A DNA stretch of 64,000 nt from Mactromeris polynyma. Its lineage: Eukaryota; Mollusca; Bivalvia; Venerida; Mactridae. The notes below the pieces were generated by a model. It saw nothing but the letters and a program-made list of their open reading frames with translations. It was not told the DNA's origin and ran no database searches. Below, in pieces: positions 48,478 to 57,874 of this stretch. How positions within the stretch are numbered: position 1 is the stretch's first letter; each line of letters opens with the position of its first letter. Both the position numbers and the translations under genes were made by a program. The stretch spans positions 6,159,385 through 6,223,384 of the forward strand of contig JASFXZ010000010.1 in assembly GCA_032209605.1 (NCBI GenBank), in the 5' to 3' direction.

Positions 48478-50398
48478 GTTTTCGTGCAGTGATGGTATAA
48501 TATGGAACCGTTTACTGCACGTTTATTGTCCTAGATAACGACTTCCATCGCTTACGAGTAGGATTACTGCATATCGTTGTCGTCAAGAATACCTTTTCGG
48601 ATTGTATTCAAATATTTAAGCGTCACTGATAATAGTCATTGCTACGGACGGTTTAATTAGATTATACTATAAGCAAAGAAACCACCTGATTATCTCCCAC
48701 CATTGCAATTTTTTAAAAACCATCTCCACAATGTTCACGTAAACTTACAGAGGCGCAATGAATGGCCTGGCAGACCATAAGGATAACTAGGAGAATCATA
48801 GAGGACAAACAGTGAAAGGGGGGGGGGGGTTAATGAATTGAAAAGATCACAGGACAAGCCATCCTGAATCATATCTATTTAACTACTTATTTTGTTACAT
48901 ATTAAGTGAAATTCGCAAACCACAACTAGATAGCCCGTTAGTGTAATACATCATAAAAAGGTAACAGGTGACTATGGAAGCACTGGAGGGACATTTAAAT
49001 TTAATATTTAAAATTTAAAACTTATTATTTAAAATTTAATTCTTAATATTTAAAATTTAATTCTTAATATTTAAAATTTAATTCTTAATATTTAAAACTT
49101 AAAACTTATCATTCACAGTCACCAACAGCCTTATAATACTCACAGGGGTTCGGCACGGTGGGGGGATGGTATAATGACATTTTAACAAATTCAGATACCA
49201 TCCCCCACCGTGCCGAACCCCTGTGATAATACTATATACTATAATATTAAGAATTAAATTTTAAATATTAAGAATTAAATTTTAAATAATAAGTTTTAAA
49301 TTTTAAATATTTATTTTAAATGTCCCTCCAGGGCTTCCATAGGTGGCAGCTCTGTGCACTTTCAAGCTTGTTTCTAGTCTTATGATATTTATTTTACCGA
49401 AAATGTATCACGAATATTAACTAGATTTGCTAGATAATTATCGCGATAATTAAGTGGTTAACACGAAACAATTCGCGAACGCTATCATGTTCTGGTGTTT
49501 TTCACTGTCGTGTTTGGTTGGACGCGTAATTGATTGTTACATTTGACGCAACTGAAGTGGATATAAACGTCGATCCATTTTCTAAAATTTGATCCTGGTT
49601 TATGTAACTACGTTTTCGGAAAATGCTCAATGTAAGCCGAACATGGTTTGTTTAAATGCGTTTTCGGAAAATGCTTTATCGAGTAAATATTTTTCATATG
49701 AAATTCACCTGCATTAATAACAGGAAAATGAATACTAGGAAGGTGATAATAATGAGAGTATGTGATGTTTATTTTTCAGACAACATTAATTTTGTAGGTC
49801 AGATAAATAGAAACAAACATTATCTGTACATGAAAACATAAAATATATTAAAAACTTTGAAATTCTATAAATATATATAAATGCAATTGTTGTAAAATAA
49901 CAACAAGAGTGTCAACTCGTCACAAAATACGCTTGTCCCAAGTCAGAGCTCAGAGTTAAAATGAGCAATAATGAAAGTGGTAAACTGTCACAAGATACAC
50001 CTGTCTCCATTATGAATCGCTGTCAATTGAATACATTCTTTGACAGAAAGATAGTTTTACAAAAGACTACAAAATGTATATTTCGATAAAAGGCCTCCGG
50101 CCCATAATACATGTTTTACAAAAAGCATGTATATAAATAATATATATGCGAGTTGTATCCTCTGATTTTCAAATTTAGCTATTATCGATGACTAACATGA
50201 GTTTATGCATTATATTTAATATGAGTTACATTTTCGGATGCCATAAGATTGTAGAGATGTACCGTGTTACACCAGACGACATTCGTCGTTCAATTGGCAA
50301 AGACTTGTTGCAATACTTTACCGTCTGTATACTTATATACATGGATATGTATATCATCTGTCAATAGCACAATGACTGTCGCAAACAAACATAATTAC
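48478..50398. other. Intergenic stretch between SDR start and kinase end
   Basis: Holds the foldback element at 48972, a G12 tract (48818-48829), and a duplicated GTCACAA.ATAC.C.TGTC block (about 49919 and 49987). No gene seen. It should hold the SDR promoter, whose elements I could not recognise. Confidence 0.5.
48972..49342. mobile_element. Nested foldback element (MITE-like)
   Basis: Outer ends CTATGGAAGCACTGGAGGGA and the inverse TCCCTCCAGGGCTTCCATAG, followed inward by arms built of a 21-bp ATTTAAAATTTAATTCTTAA-type repeat, and an inner inverted repeat of about 30 bp (49141-49171 against 49197-49226; CACAGGGGTTCGGCACGGTG) around a 25-base loop. No clear target duplication. Confidence 0.85.
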
Positions 50399-51442
50399 TC
50401 AACACTCATTTTCAATGAAAATGCTGACACTTCTGTTCAAAACATCCGAAATAGTTTGCGCTTTTGGTCGCAAAGGTGGCTCGAACTTCCATGCCATGTG
50501 AATTATATCCAATACCTTTTGGTCAACCATAACTTCGTTTGATATTTCAGGGGTATCACCTTCTAGGCCAACTTGCTTGAGCATTTGAACCGCAGTAAAA
50601 TCGTGATAGGGTTCCTCGGAGTAAACTATCTCGAACAAAACCAGACCCAGGGAATATACGTCGGCGTGCATCATGTCCCTAGCGCTTAGTACTTCTCCAC
50701 GAAGTATTTCTGGAGCAGAGTAACGTGGAGTGCCTCTATGCCTTACCAATTCCTGAGACAGCGACAACGTTGAATTTTGTGTTAACATACTCAAACCAAA
50801 GTCGGTTATCTTCGCTTCACAAATGTTCTTCTCCACATAATCCATTAAGATATTGGCAGTCTTGATGTCGCAATGAGCTACACGCCTTTCATGCAGATAC
50901 GCTATCCCCTTACAGACCTGCTGAGTTATACTTAGAATTTCCTCATCTGTGAATTCTATTTTTCGTACATGGATAGCATCAAACAAGCTATACTGCATGT
51001 ACTCCATTACTATGCATACATCTGGCATCTCCGTACATGCGCCAATAAATTTCACAATATTTGGATGATTGAGTTTGCAGAATTTCATGACCTCTTCCGC
51101 AAAAGTAATTATGTTTTTGTCCGTGAATTTTTCAGTTCGTAACGCTTTAACAGCAACTACCGTTTCTTGCCATTTCGCGAAATATACTTCGCCAAATCCT
51201 CCACGACCTATTCTTGCATGCAATTTCAGCTCATCGAATGCAATCTTCTTCCCTTTATAATCCTTCAAAATCGATGTTTCCGTTTTCGGTGGTTCCTTTG
51301 TTGTCCTTTGCCAGGATTGCTCGGCTCGCAGTCGATTGTGGTGGCATATGGCATGGTGTAAAGCTGTTTGTGTTGGGTTCTTTGATTCAGAAAAGTCATC
51401 AAGCATGTCGGCACCATTTCGTGTTTCTGCTGCCGCTGTGTC
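50399..51442 (-). CDS. Kinase-domain exon
   Basis: 347 codons plus TGA, starting DTAAAETRNGADM after the acceptor. The linker to about residue 60 of the exon is polar; the kinase domain then runs to near the end (PPLRPKAQTISDVLNR is the usual subdomain XI). All catalytic Lys, Glu (TFAEEVMKF), Asp, Asn and DFG residues are present, so activity is expected. Confidence 0.93.
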   Translation of the reverse strand, partial: DTAAAETRNGADMLDDFSESKNPTQTALHHAICHHNRLRAEQSWQRTTKEPPKTETSILKDYKGKKIAFDELKLHARIGRGGFGEVYFAKWQETVVAVKALRTEKFTDKNIITFAEEVMKFCKLNHPNIVKFIGACTEMPDVCIVMEYMQYSLFDAIHVRKIEFTDEEILSITQQVCKGIAYLHERRVAHCDIKTANILMDYVEKNICEAKITDFGLSMLTQNSTLSLSQELVRHRGTPRYSAPEILRGEVLSARDMMHADVYSLGLVLFEIVYSEEPYHDFTAVQMLKQVGLEGDTPEISNEVMVDQKVLDIIHMAWKFEPPLRPKAQTISDVLNRSVSIFIENEC

Positions 51443-53135
51443 CTAATAACAAATACAGAAATCATTTATACAAAATGAAAGACGGGAAGGTTTTGCAAGT
51501 CATGCGTAAATTTGCGCAAATAGAAGAAATCTACAGATATAGTCATTTTGACAATCCATACCAAAATGTATTAACTACTAAGCAAGAGGCTAATCTGATT
51601 GAAATATAAGCTCAGTCATTAGTTGTGGAAAGAATGACCACTTGTCATGGGCGTAGCTAGGCCTTTTAGAAGTGTACGCACAATTGGGGTTCAAAGGGGC
51701 GGTTGACGTTTTCAAAGGAGAGAAGCCTATTTGTATAGAAAAATCGAGGCTTGTACAACTCAATCTGTATACTGCAGGGAATAAATAGCGTTCGTTCAAA
51801 TATAAGTTAAACTAGGCTCAGTCGATTGTGTTTTGAGCTGTTGTCGTCTGGCGAATTCAAAATATATTTTTATTAATTTTTTAACCTCTAATATATTTTT
51901 ATTCCGATGAAGAATTGTACGCACGGGGTTTTTGTGCGTAACGGCAGCTACACCGCTGCTTGTGTGAAGGTTTATTTGACACTGAAACTAGCTCTTTTGC
52001 GAAGTATGGATCATATGTTAAATGGATGGAGAAAACACCCATGGGTATTTTTTTCGCGAAACTCTAAATAAATTTAAATACATGTAGAGTGCAACCTCTC
52101 CACAGCAACACCCTTTGGAAGATGCAAATTTCTGATGTTATTTAGAGGCTGTTGCTCTAACTAGAGACGTTCAACTGGTATGGTTTTATAGAAAGGTTGT
52201 TGCTCAAACCAGGGCCACTATGGAGTTGTTGCACTGACTATTATTTTCGTTAAAATATTACATTTATACAATGAACAATATCCATCCGTAAAAGGTATAC
52301 TATAGGTACGTACATCTTGGTTACGTAGTTTTTCTATCATATCTGGAATCTTATCAGTAACAATGCTCCTTCTAGGCATTGAGCCTTGGGGTTTGCCAAC
52401 ACGCCCAAGTTTTTTGTTCAAAGGTGTATTTGCATATACCCTGGTTGTGACGTCTTTCGTTTTTTTACAATACACCCTTGTACCAAGTGGCAGGCCAACT
52501 CTGGAAAGCTTCCTATTTTGTGCGTTATCAACGTAAACTCTTTCATCATCATTTGGCTTTTTTGTTCCATTACCATCCTTGTAAACCACAGCTTCATCGT
52601 GCAGTAGACCAACACTACCAATATTTCTATTGTTTTTATTATCCGAATCTCTCTTTTCATTCTTGAGTGTACCTTGTGAAGCATTGCCTTCCTTTTCTAA
52701 TTCACAATGTGAAGGATGAGAAGTATGCCTTTGCAAATGACTATCACACAAGGTGGATTTACACTTGGGGTAATTCTCAGATACTCTATTTGTCCTGGAG
52801 CCGGGACTATTTTTATTTCGAGTGACATTATCAGTAGATACTGGGGATGTATTTCTTTGCCCACATTTGGATACCACAGCAGTACCGTATGGCTGACCGA
52901 CTGATCTTCTGTTCTGTGCATTATCTACATACGTTTTGGATGTGGATGTTGAACTGTCTTTGTTTTCTGATGGACGTTTATTCAGTCCAGGTGAAGGAAT
53001 GTTGGTACCTCGAGCAGCACTCTTAGGTGAATGCACAACTGCAGTACCATGGGGTTGACCGACACGCCCTATTTTTCTGTTCTGGGCATTATCTACATGC
53101 AGTTTCGCATTGCTCGAGGACGATTGTTGGGCCAT
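50399..53135 (-). CDS. VDNAQNR-repeat protein kinase, non-RD TKL-like (whole gene)
   Basis: Two exons, 52314-53135 and 50399-51442, joined at an ideal donor (CAAGAT|GTACGT) and acceptor (TTTGTTATTAG), phase 0, for 621 residues. The first part has five copies of a motif of the form YVDNAQNRKLGRVG.P.GT at residues about 13-34, 69-88, 165-185, 201-221 and 234-252, separated by Ser/Asn/Lys-rich spacers. The second part is a full kinase domain: IGRGGFGEVYFAKW, VVAVKAL (Lys), HCDIKTANIL, TDFGLSM, TPRYSAPEIL. The Arg before the catalytic Asp is Cys, so it is a non-RD kinase. It most resembles tyrosine-kinase-like/Ser-Thr cytosolic kinases; I cannot name an orthologue. The motif is not one I can tie to a named domain. 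There is no signal peptide or membrane segment. The N-terminus is uncertain because a further motif copy with an in-frame TAA lies just upstream (53148-53150). Confidence 0.85.
51646..51958. mobile_element. MITE-like element in kinase intron
   Basis: Ends CATGGGCGTAGCTAGGCC and, inverted, CAGCGGTGTAGCTGCCG; subterminal GTACGCAC blocks are also inverted. CTTGT flanks both sides (51641-51645 and 51959-51963), a possible 5-bp target duplication. The interior is non-coding. Confidence 0.65.
52314..53135 (-). CDS. Repeat-motif exon of the kinase gene
   Basis: 274 codons from ATG at 53135 to the donor at 52313-52312. The motif copies vary: HVDNAQNRKIGRVGQPHGT, YVDNAQNRRSVGQPYGT, a degenerate NRNIGSVGLLHDEAVV, YVDNAQNRKLSRVGLPLGT, YANTPLNKKLGRVGKPQGS. 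Spacers are polar and of uneven length, so this is not a recent DNA tandem array but a diverged protein repeat. The frame stays open past the donor to 52218, but the ideal splice site and the phase match favour splicing. Confidence 0.85.
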
Positions 53136-53147
53136 AGTTCCTATTGG

Positions 53148-53193
53148 TTATCCCACGCGACCAAGTCTTCTATTCTGGGCGTTGTCTACGTAA
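53148..53193 (-). pseudogene. Upstream motif copy ending in an in-frame TAA
   Basis: Behind an AG acceptor-like site (TTTATCATAG) at 53194-53198 the minus strand reads YVDNAQNRRLGRVG, then TAA at 53150-53148, then PIGT and the ATG of the next copy at 53135. The frame is shared with the kinase gene. The position of the stop is where other copies have Q, L or K, so a single base change would explain it. It is either a broken exon start, a 5' UTR relic or a sequence variant. Confidence 0.65.
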
Positions 53194-53336
53194 CTATGAT
53201 AAATATAATAAAATGTACTAAGGCAGCTATAAGACTGTTACAGTAAGGAAATATAATTTGTATTCATGATTTGTTTAATGAAATATGTTCTAGTTATCTC
53301 ATGCATTGTATTTCATGATGTAATATAATGTATGTA

Positions 53337-54100
53337 TTATATAACTTGTATACACATAATTGTGATTATGCACATAATGACATAATTATGAATACTAGTG
53401 AAGTATTTATCTAAATGCAATGTAAAAACAATATAAAAACAGTAAACAAATATCTTAATAAAAGATGATCGGCGCAATTTGAAGGTCGATGTCCGTTGAT
53501 TGGTTTCTTTTTCTTCAACCGCACATCTCTTAGGTGCTCTGTCATTTGCCGAGTCGGTATTTTCAATCGTTTTTGGTTTTCGGCTTACAAAATATGTTCT
53601 TAGACTGAGCCGGGTATCACCTTTCAAATTGGCAGCATTCGCGTAAAAGGAAAATTGAGAGCGAAAAAATAGCGATATCCGCGTCTGTATGTCGATTTGT
53701 ATGTTGTTTGATATTGCAATATACTTTTTTAAATGTTTCTAATTGAAATCTAAAGCCGTTCGTCAGGTGAATAGCGATTTAAAGTAGTTTTGTTCTGAAA
53801 ATACCGACTCGGTCTAACGGTAGGAAGTTGTCCGACCTAGCCATTCTTGAAGTTTGACGATCAAAAAACAGTCTATTCTGTTTGTGAATAGTTTTTGAGT
53901 ATATACACTGTCGACATAAATCCCTTGTGCGTATTTTAAGACCTCAGTGAAAAAAATCGGTTGAGAAATGGCTTTGAAAAGTACGTCAAAGCAAATGTGT
54001 GTATACATTTTCATTGTAAATACGTATGAAGTTGGACACACAAAAAATTCCACTCACCGGCCACCTATCGGTTCACCCACAAAAGAAAACAGAAAAAAAC
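53337..54100 (-). other. Possible remains of upstream exons of the repeat-kinase gene
   Basis: Three short minus-strand stretches look coding-like but could not be joined: a polar frame around 53460-53650 with YANAANLKGDTRLSL and RKPKTIENTDSAND; a frame near 53935-53815 opening, after ACAAG, with IYVDSVYTQKL, which matches the motif opening YVDNAQNRKL at Y, V, D, K and L; and FVGEPIGG at about 54092-54062 before a GTGAGT donor, like the GRVG.P.GT half. These suggest more motif exons upstream, intact or decayed. Weak evidence. Confidence 0.25.
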
Positions 54101-54520
54101 AAAACGCTTACCTCCGCACAATTATAACTTATATAGTATCTTCAACATTTGACACTGTCATCCGCTTTAAGTAATCAAAGTCCTTTGTTTGTTCGCATAT
54201 TGCATATACTCAGTATTTATATAATAACACTCTTAAAGGAGTGATAACATTTTCTGAAAATGGGCCACGACAATGACTCATTTAAACTCGAGAGTTTCGC
54301 GGAAGAAGGTTATTTTCGGTTTCAATTTCGTGCGCATTAACACTGCTTTCGTCGTAGGTTATAAATAGATATACTCTGGATTGGTATTGATATTTCCCTC
54401 TAATCTTGCGGTTAACTCAAATGGATTTTTAGCTAATTCCGGACTTCGTCTATTGTTGATAAAGGGGTGTTCCAAAGTTCTACATACATGACGTTATTGG
54501 TTCGCAATGGGTGTACAACC

Positions 54521-54677
54521 CAGGGCCGTAAATTACATGGAGGCATGTAGGCAGTTGCCTCCTATTGCGGGCTGAAAAAAAAATCATTTTTTTGTCTAAA
54601 AAGGGTCCAAAATTTTTTTTGCCTCGTTCCGCTCGGCGGGGTGCCTCCCCTTCCAGGGGAGGCAATTTACGGCCCTG
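54521..54677. mobile_element. MITE-like element with CAGGGCCGTAAATT ends
   Basis: 157 bp. Left end CAGGGCCGTAAATTACATGG, right end (inverted) CAGGGCCGTAAATTGCCTCC. The interior is A/T runs plus GGAGGCA-type blocks and a GC-rich CTCGGCGGGGTGCCTCC. The CAGGG start recalls hAT-type ends; the flanks share only ACAAC. Confidence 0.65.
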
Positions 54678-54989
54678 ACAACATGTCTTGATTGGTTTAT
54701 ATCCCTATTGCGGTAAATGTATCAGCCGTAATATTACTGATATACATTGTATAACCACAATGTAAGGAAGTGTGGAGTTTTATAAAATAATTTCTCTTAA
54801 GAAAGAAATTGATAATACTCATCTTTTTGTTAGAAATAATGGTATATAAACATTCAAGGGAATTGTATCGGTGGTGACACTTGAATACCCACAAACACAC
54901 ACACCAATGCGAAATAGAGCATTTAGGAACTTAGTCTATTCGAGGCCTTAGATAGTGTAAGGATTGTGAAGTTCGAAAAGGTCGTCAAG

Positions 54990-55805
54990 TTGGTTACTTA
55001 TTCCCTATTCCCTATTTGTTACTTATTCCATATTCCCTATTTGTTACTTATTCCGTATTCGTTACCTATTCGTTACTTATTCTCTATTCCCTATTCGTTA
55101 CCTATTCGTTACCTATTCGCTTTTTCTACATTGCATCTTTTAAATTATTTCTTTTCATGTCCCTGGTGTTAGCTCGAGGTATGTAGAGTTGAAAAAACCT
55201 TGTTAGCGCATATGTACCAATTTCTGCGCTCGGCTGATACCCTGTTACCTATTCGTTACCTATTCGTTACTTATTCGTTCCCTATTCGCTTTTTCTACAT
55301 TGACTCTTTTGAATGATTTCTTTTCAGGTCTCTGGTGTTAGTTCTAGTTTTGTAGAGTTGAAAAAACCTTGTTAGCGCATGTGTACCAGTTTCTGCGCTC
55401 GACTGATACCCTGTTACCTATTCGTTACCTATATGTTCCCTATTCGCTTTTTCTACATTGACCCCTTTGAATTATTTCTTTTCAGGTCTCTGGTGTTAGT
55501 TCTAGGTCTGTAGATATGAAAAAACTTGTTAGTGCATATGTACCAATTCTGCGCTCGACTGATACCCTGTTACCTATTCGTTACTTATTCGTTCCCTATT
55601 CGCATTTTCTACATTGACCCTTTTGAATGATTTCTTTTCAGGTCTATGGTGTTAGTTCTAGGTTTGTAGATATGAAAAAAACTTGTTAGTGCATATGTAC
55701 CAGTTTCTGCGCTCGGCTGATACCCTGTTACCTATTCGTTACCTATTCGTTACTTATTCGTTCCCTATTCGCTTTTTCTACATTGACTCTTTTGAATGAT
55801 TTCAC
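54990..55805. repeat. Tandem array, about 160-bp unit with TTACCTATTCG subrepeats
   Basis: Units contain GATACCCTGTTACCTATTCG (at 55236, 55405, 55561, 55719; periods 169, 156, 158), then 10-11-bp TTCGTTACCTA subrepeats, then CGCTTTTTCTACATTGA and GGTGTTAGTTCTAG. Length differences between units come mainly from the number of short subrepeats. The array starts with a run of subrepeats alone (54999-55125). Confidence 0.9.
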
Positions 55806-57390
55806 TTTATATGCACATGTATATAGTGTTCATGTTATGTTCTCCCCACTTTCGGTCTATTGTTGCCAGCTGTCTTGACTTGTCTTGTGAAGTAGTACAT
55901 CCATTAAATCCACCCCCTGTTTGTCCTCTTTGATTCTCCTTAGTTATACCTTATGGTCGACCAGGCCATTCCTTGCGCCCCTGTTACCATACGTATTTAC
56001 CCTTGCGCCTCCTCAAATGCCTTAATATGTTTTGTGAACTGTTGTTTTCCCGGAGGTCTGTGTGGAGAGGCATTGTCTTATGTATGTGGCGTTCCCTGTA
56101 GCAACTTATTCTCTGTATTAGTATACACTTCAGACATGACATTTGCCCATCATAATGGTTGTATTACATATTGCATTAACACCATTTCATGTTAAACAAG
56201 TTGTGTATAACTGCAGGGATTTTTATTCACTTTTCAAGCTGTTATTGAGTGATAAATATTCCCCATTGAACTAAGTATTCTTTTCCCCCAAATGTTAGAA
56301 CAGAAATTCCCAATCTAAATCTCGGGAAAACCATTGAAGTTTTTTTTAAAAGAAAATATAACATATGGTCTTAGCTCTGTAATGTAACACTGCAGAAGAG
56401 AGTATGTATTCTCATACATTATTTAGACCCTTTCAGACTAAATTGTTATAAAGTTTTGTTTTGTTTTCCATTTTTTGTGTTGCGTTATTTCACAATAGTT
56501 CCCATTTTTTACCAAATAATGCTGCTTAAGTTAGCACTGTGTGATGAGTAAAGTCATTAGATAAATGAATAAGCCACTTGTGGTTCAATTGTTATAGTTT
56601 CTGCTATACAAGTTTATTTAAACTGTCATTATTTATCAATTGATGCAATGTGCCAGCACATGTGGATTACCTCGACCAAATACTTCGTACGCTACTTCAG
56701 ACATAGATAGAAGTAGCATACTAGTAAGTTACAAGAAATGCATTGATGCAAAGCATCCAAGGGCGCCGCAAAACTGGTGCACAAATGTTTTGGAATAGCG
56801 TAATGACGGAAAAATGTTTTGGAATAGTCCATTTTCACACTATCATTGGCGTGTATTTCCTTTTAAACACCGTAACTTGCATAAATATCCACGTTACAAG
56901 TACCAATGTGTTAATATTGATATAACTAAATTGAAAATGATTTTTTTTCTTATTAATTATTTTTTATTTTATCTTCGACACCTAACACACATGATGTTTA
57001 TGTAGAATCATTATGAAAAAGTATATTGTATTGGTTGACTGTCGAGTTCTTGTTTCTCCTCTTAGACGAATATTAAGAAATAGTATAAGTAAGGAATGTT
57101 TCAGTTTAATTTGGATGTAATATTAGTATTTTAACTTCGTTATATTTCAACAGACTAAATAATATCAAGTGAAGAGATATGTCTTATAAACAATTAAAGT
57201 GTTATACAAAAGTATCACCTATAATAACGTCGTAGTTTAGTTCCTTTCCAATAGTTGTGCTTTAATATTTGATCTCTCGTTGAGACTAGCACTAATGCGA
57301 CCGTATTTTCCGTACGGATGGCTTAACGTGTTCGGAACTGTTTATTTTCACCAAAATCTTTGGTGTTCCCGATACTTAAGCATCATTACC
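55806..57390. other. Intergenic, nothing supported
   Basis: AT-rich sequence between the two tandem arrays. Reading frames here are short and of non-coding composition. Confidence 0.4.
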
Positions 57391-57392
57391 GC

Positions 57393-57874
57393 CTATAGTC
57401 TCAGACTGGTTGTATAGTGACACTGTGTATATGTATATGACTATATCATTAAACATATAATAGTGTCACTATACTGCGAGTCTGAGACTATAGCATTAAA
57501 CATGTTCACTGTGTGACGATACAGCCAGTCTGAGACTATAGCATTAAACATATTCACTGTGTGACGATACAGACAGTGTGAGACTATAGCATTAAACATA
57601 TTCACTGTGTGACGATACAGCCAGTCTGAGACTATAGCATTAAACATATTCACTGTTTGACGATACAGCCAGTGTGAGACTATAGCATTAAACATATTCA
57701 CTGTGTGACGATACAGCCAGTCTGAGACTATACCATTAAACATATTCACTGTGTGACGATACAGCCAGTGTGAGACTATAGCATTAAACATATACTCAGT
57801 GTGACGATACAGCCAGTGTGAGACTATAACATTAAACATATACACGGTGTCACTATACAGCCAGTGGTCTGAAG
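57393..57874. repeat. 48-bp tandem array bounded by inverted ends
   Basis: Nine units start at 57447, 57494, 57542, 57590, 57638, 57686, 57734, 57782 and 57830; unit CATTAAACATATTCACTGTG then TGACGATACAGCCAGTCTGA. The array is bounded by GACTGGTTGTATAGTGACAC at about 57405 and its inverse (GTGTCACTATACAGCCAGT) at about 57848. The minus strand is open through all units (16-residue VNMFNAIVSHWLYRHT) because 48 is a multiple of three. Confidence 0.93.

Noticed and set aside
57441..57845. 134-codon minus-strand frame with a 16-residue repeat
   Set aside because: Follows from the 48-bp DNA array; units differ by silent and non-silent changes alike and flanks are element-like, so not called a gene.
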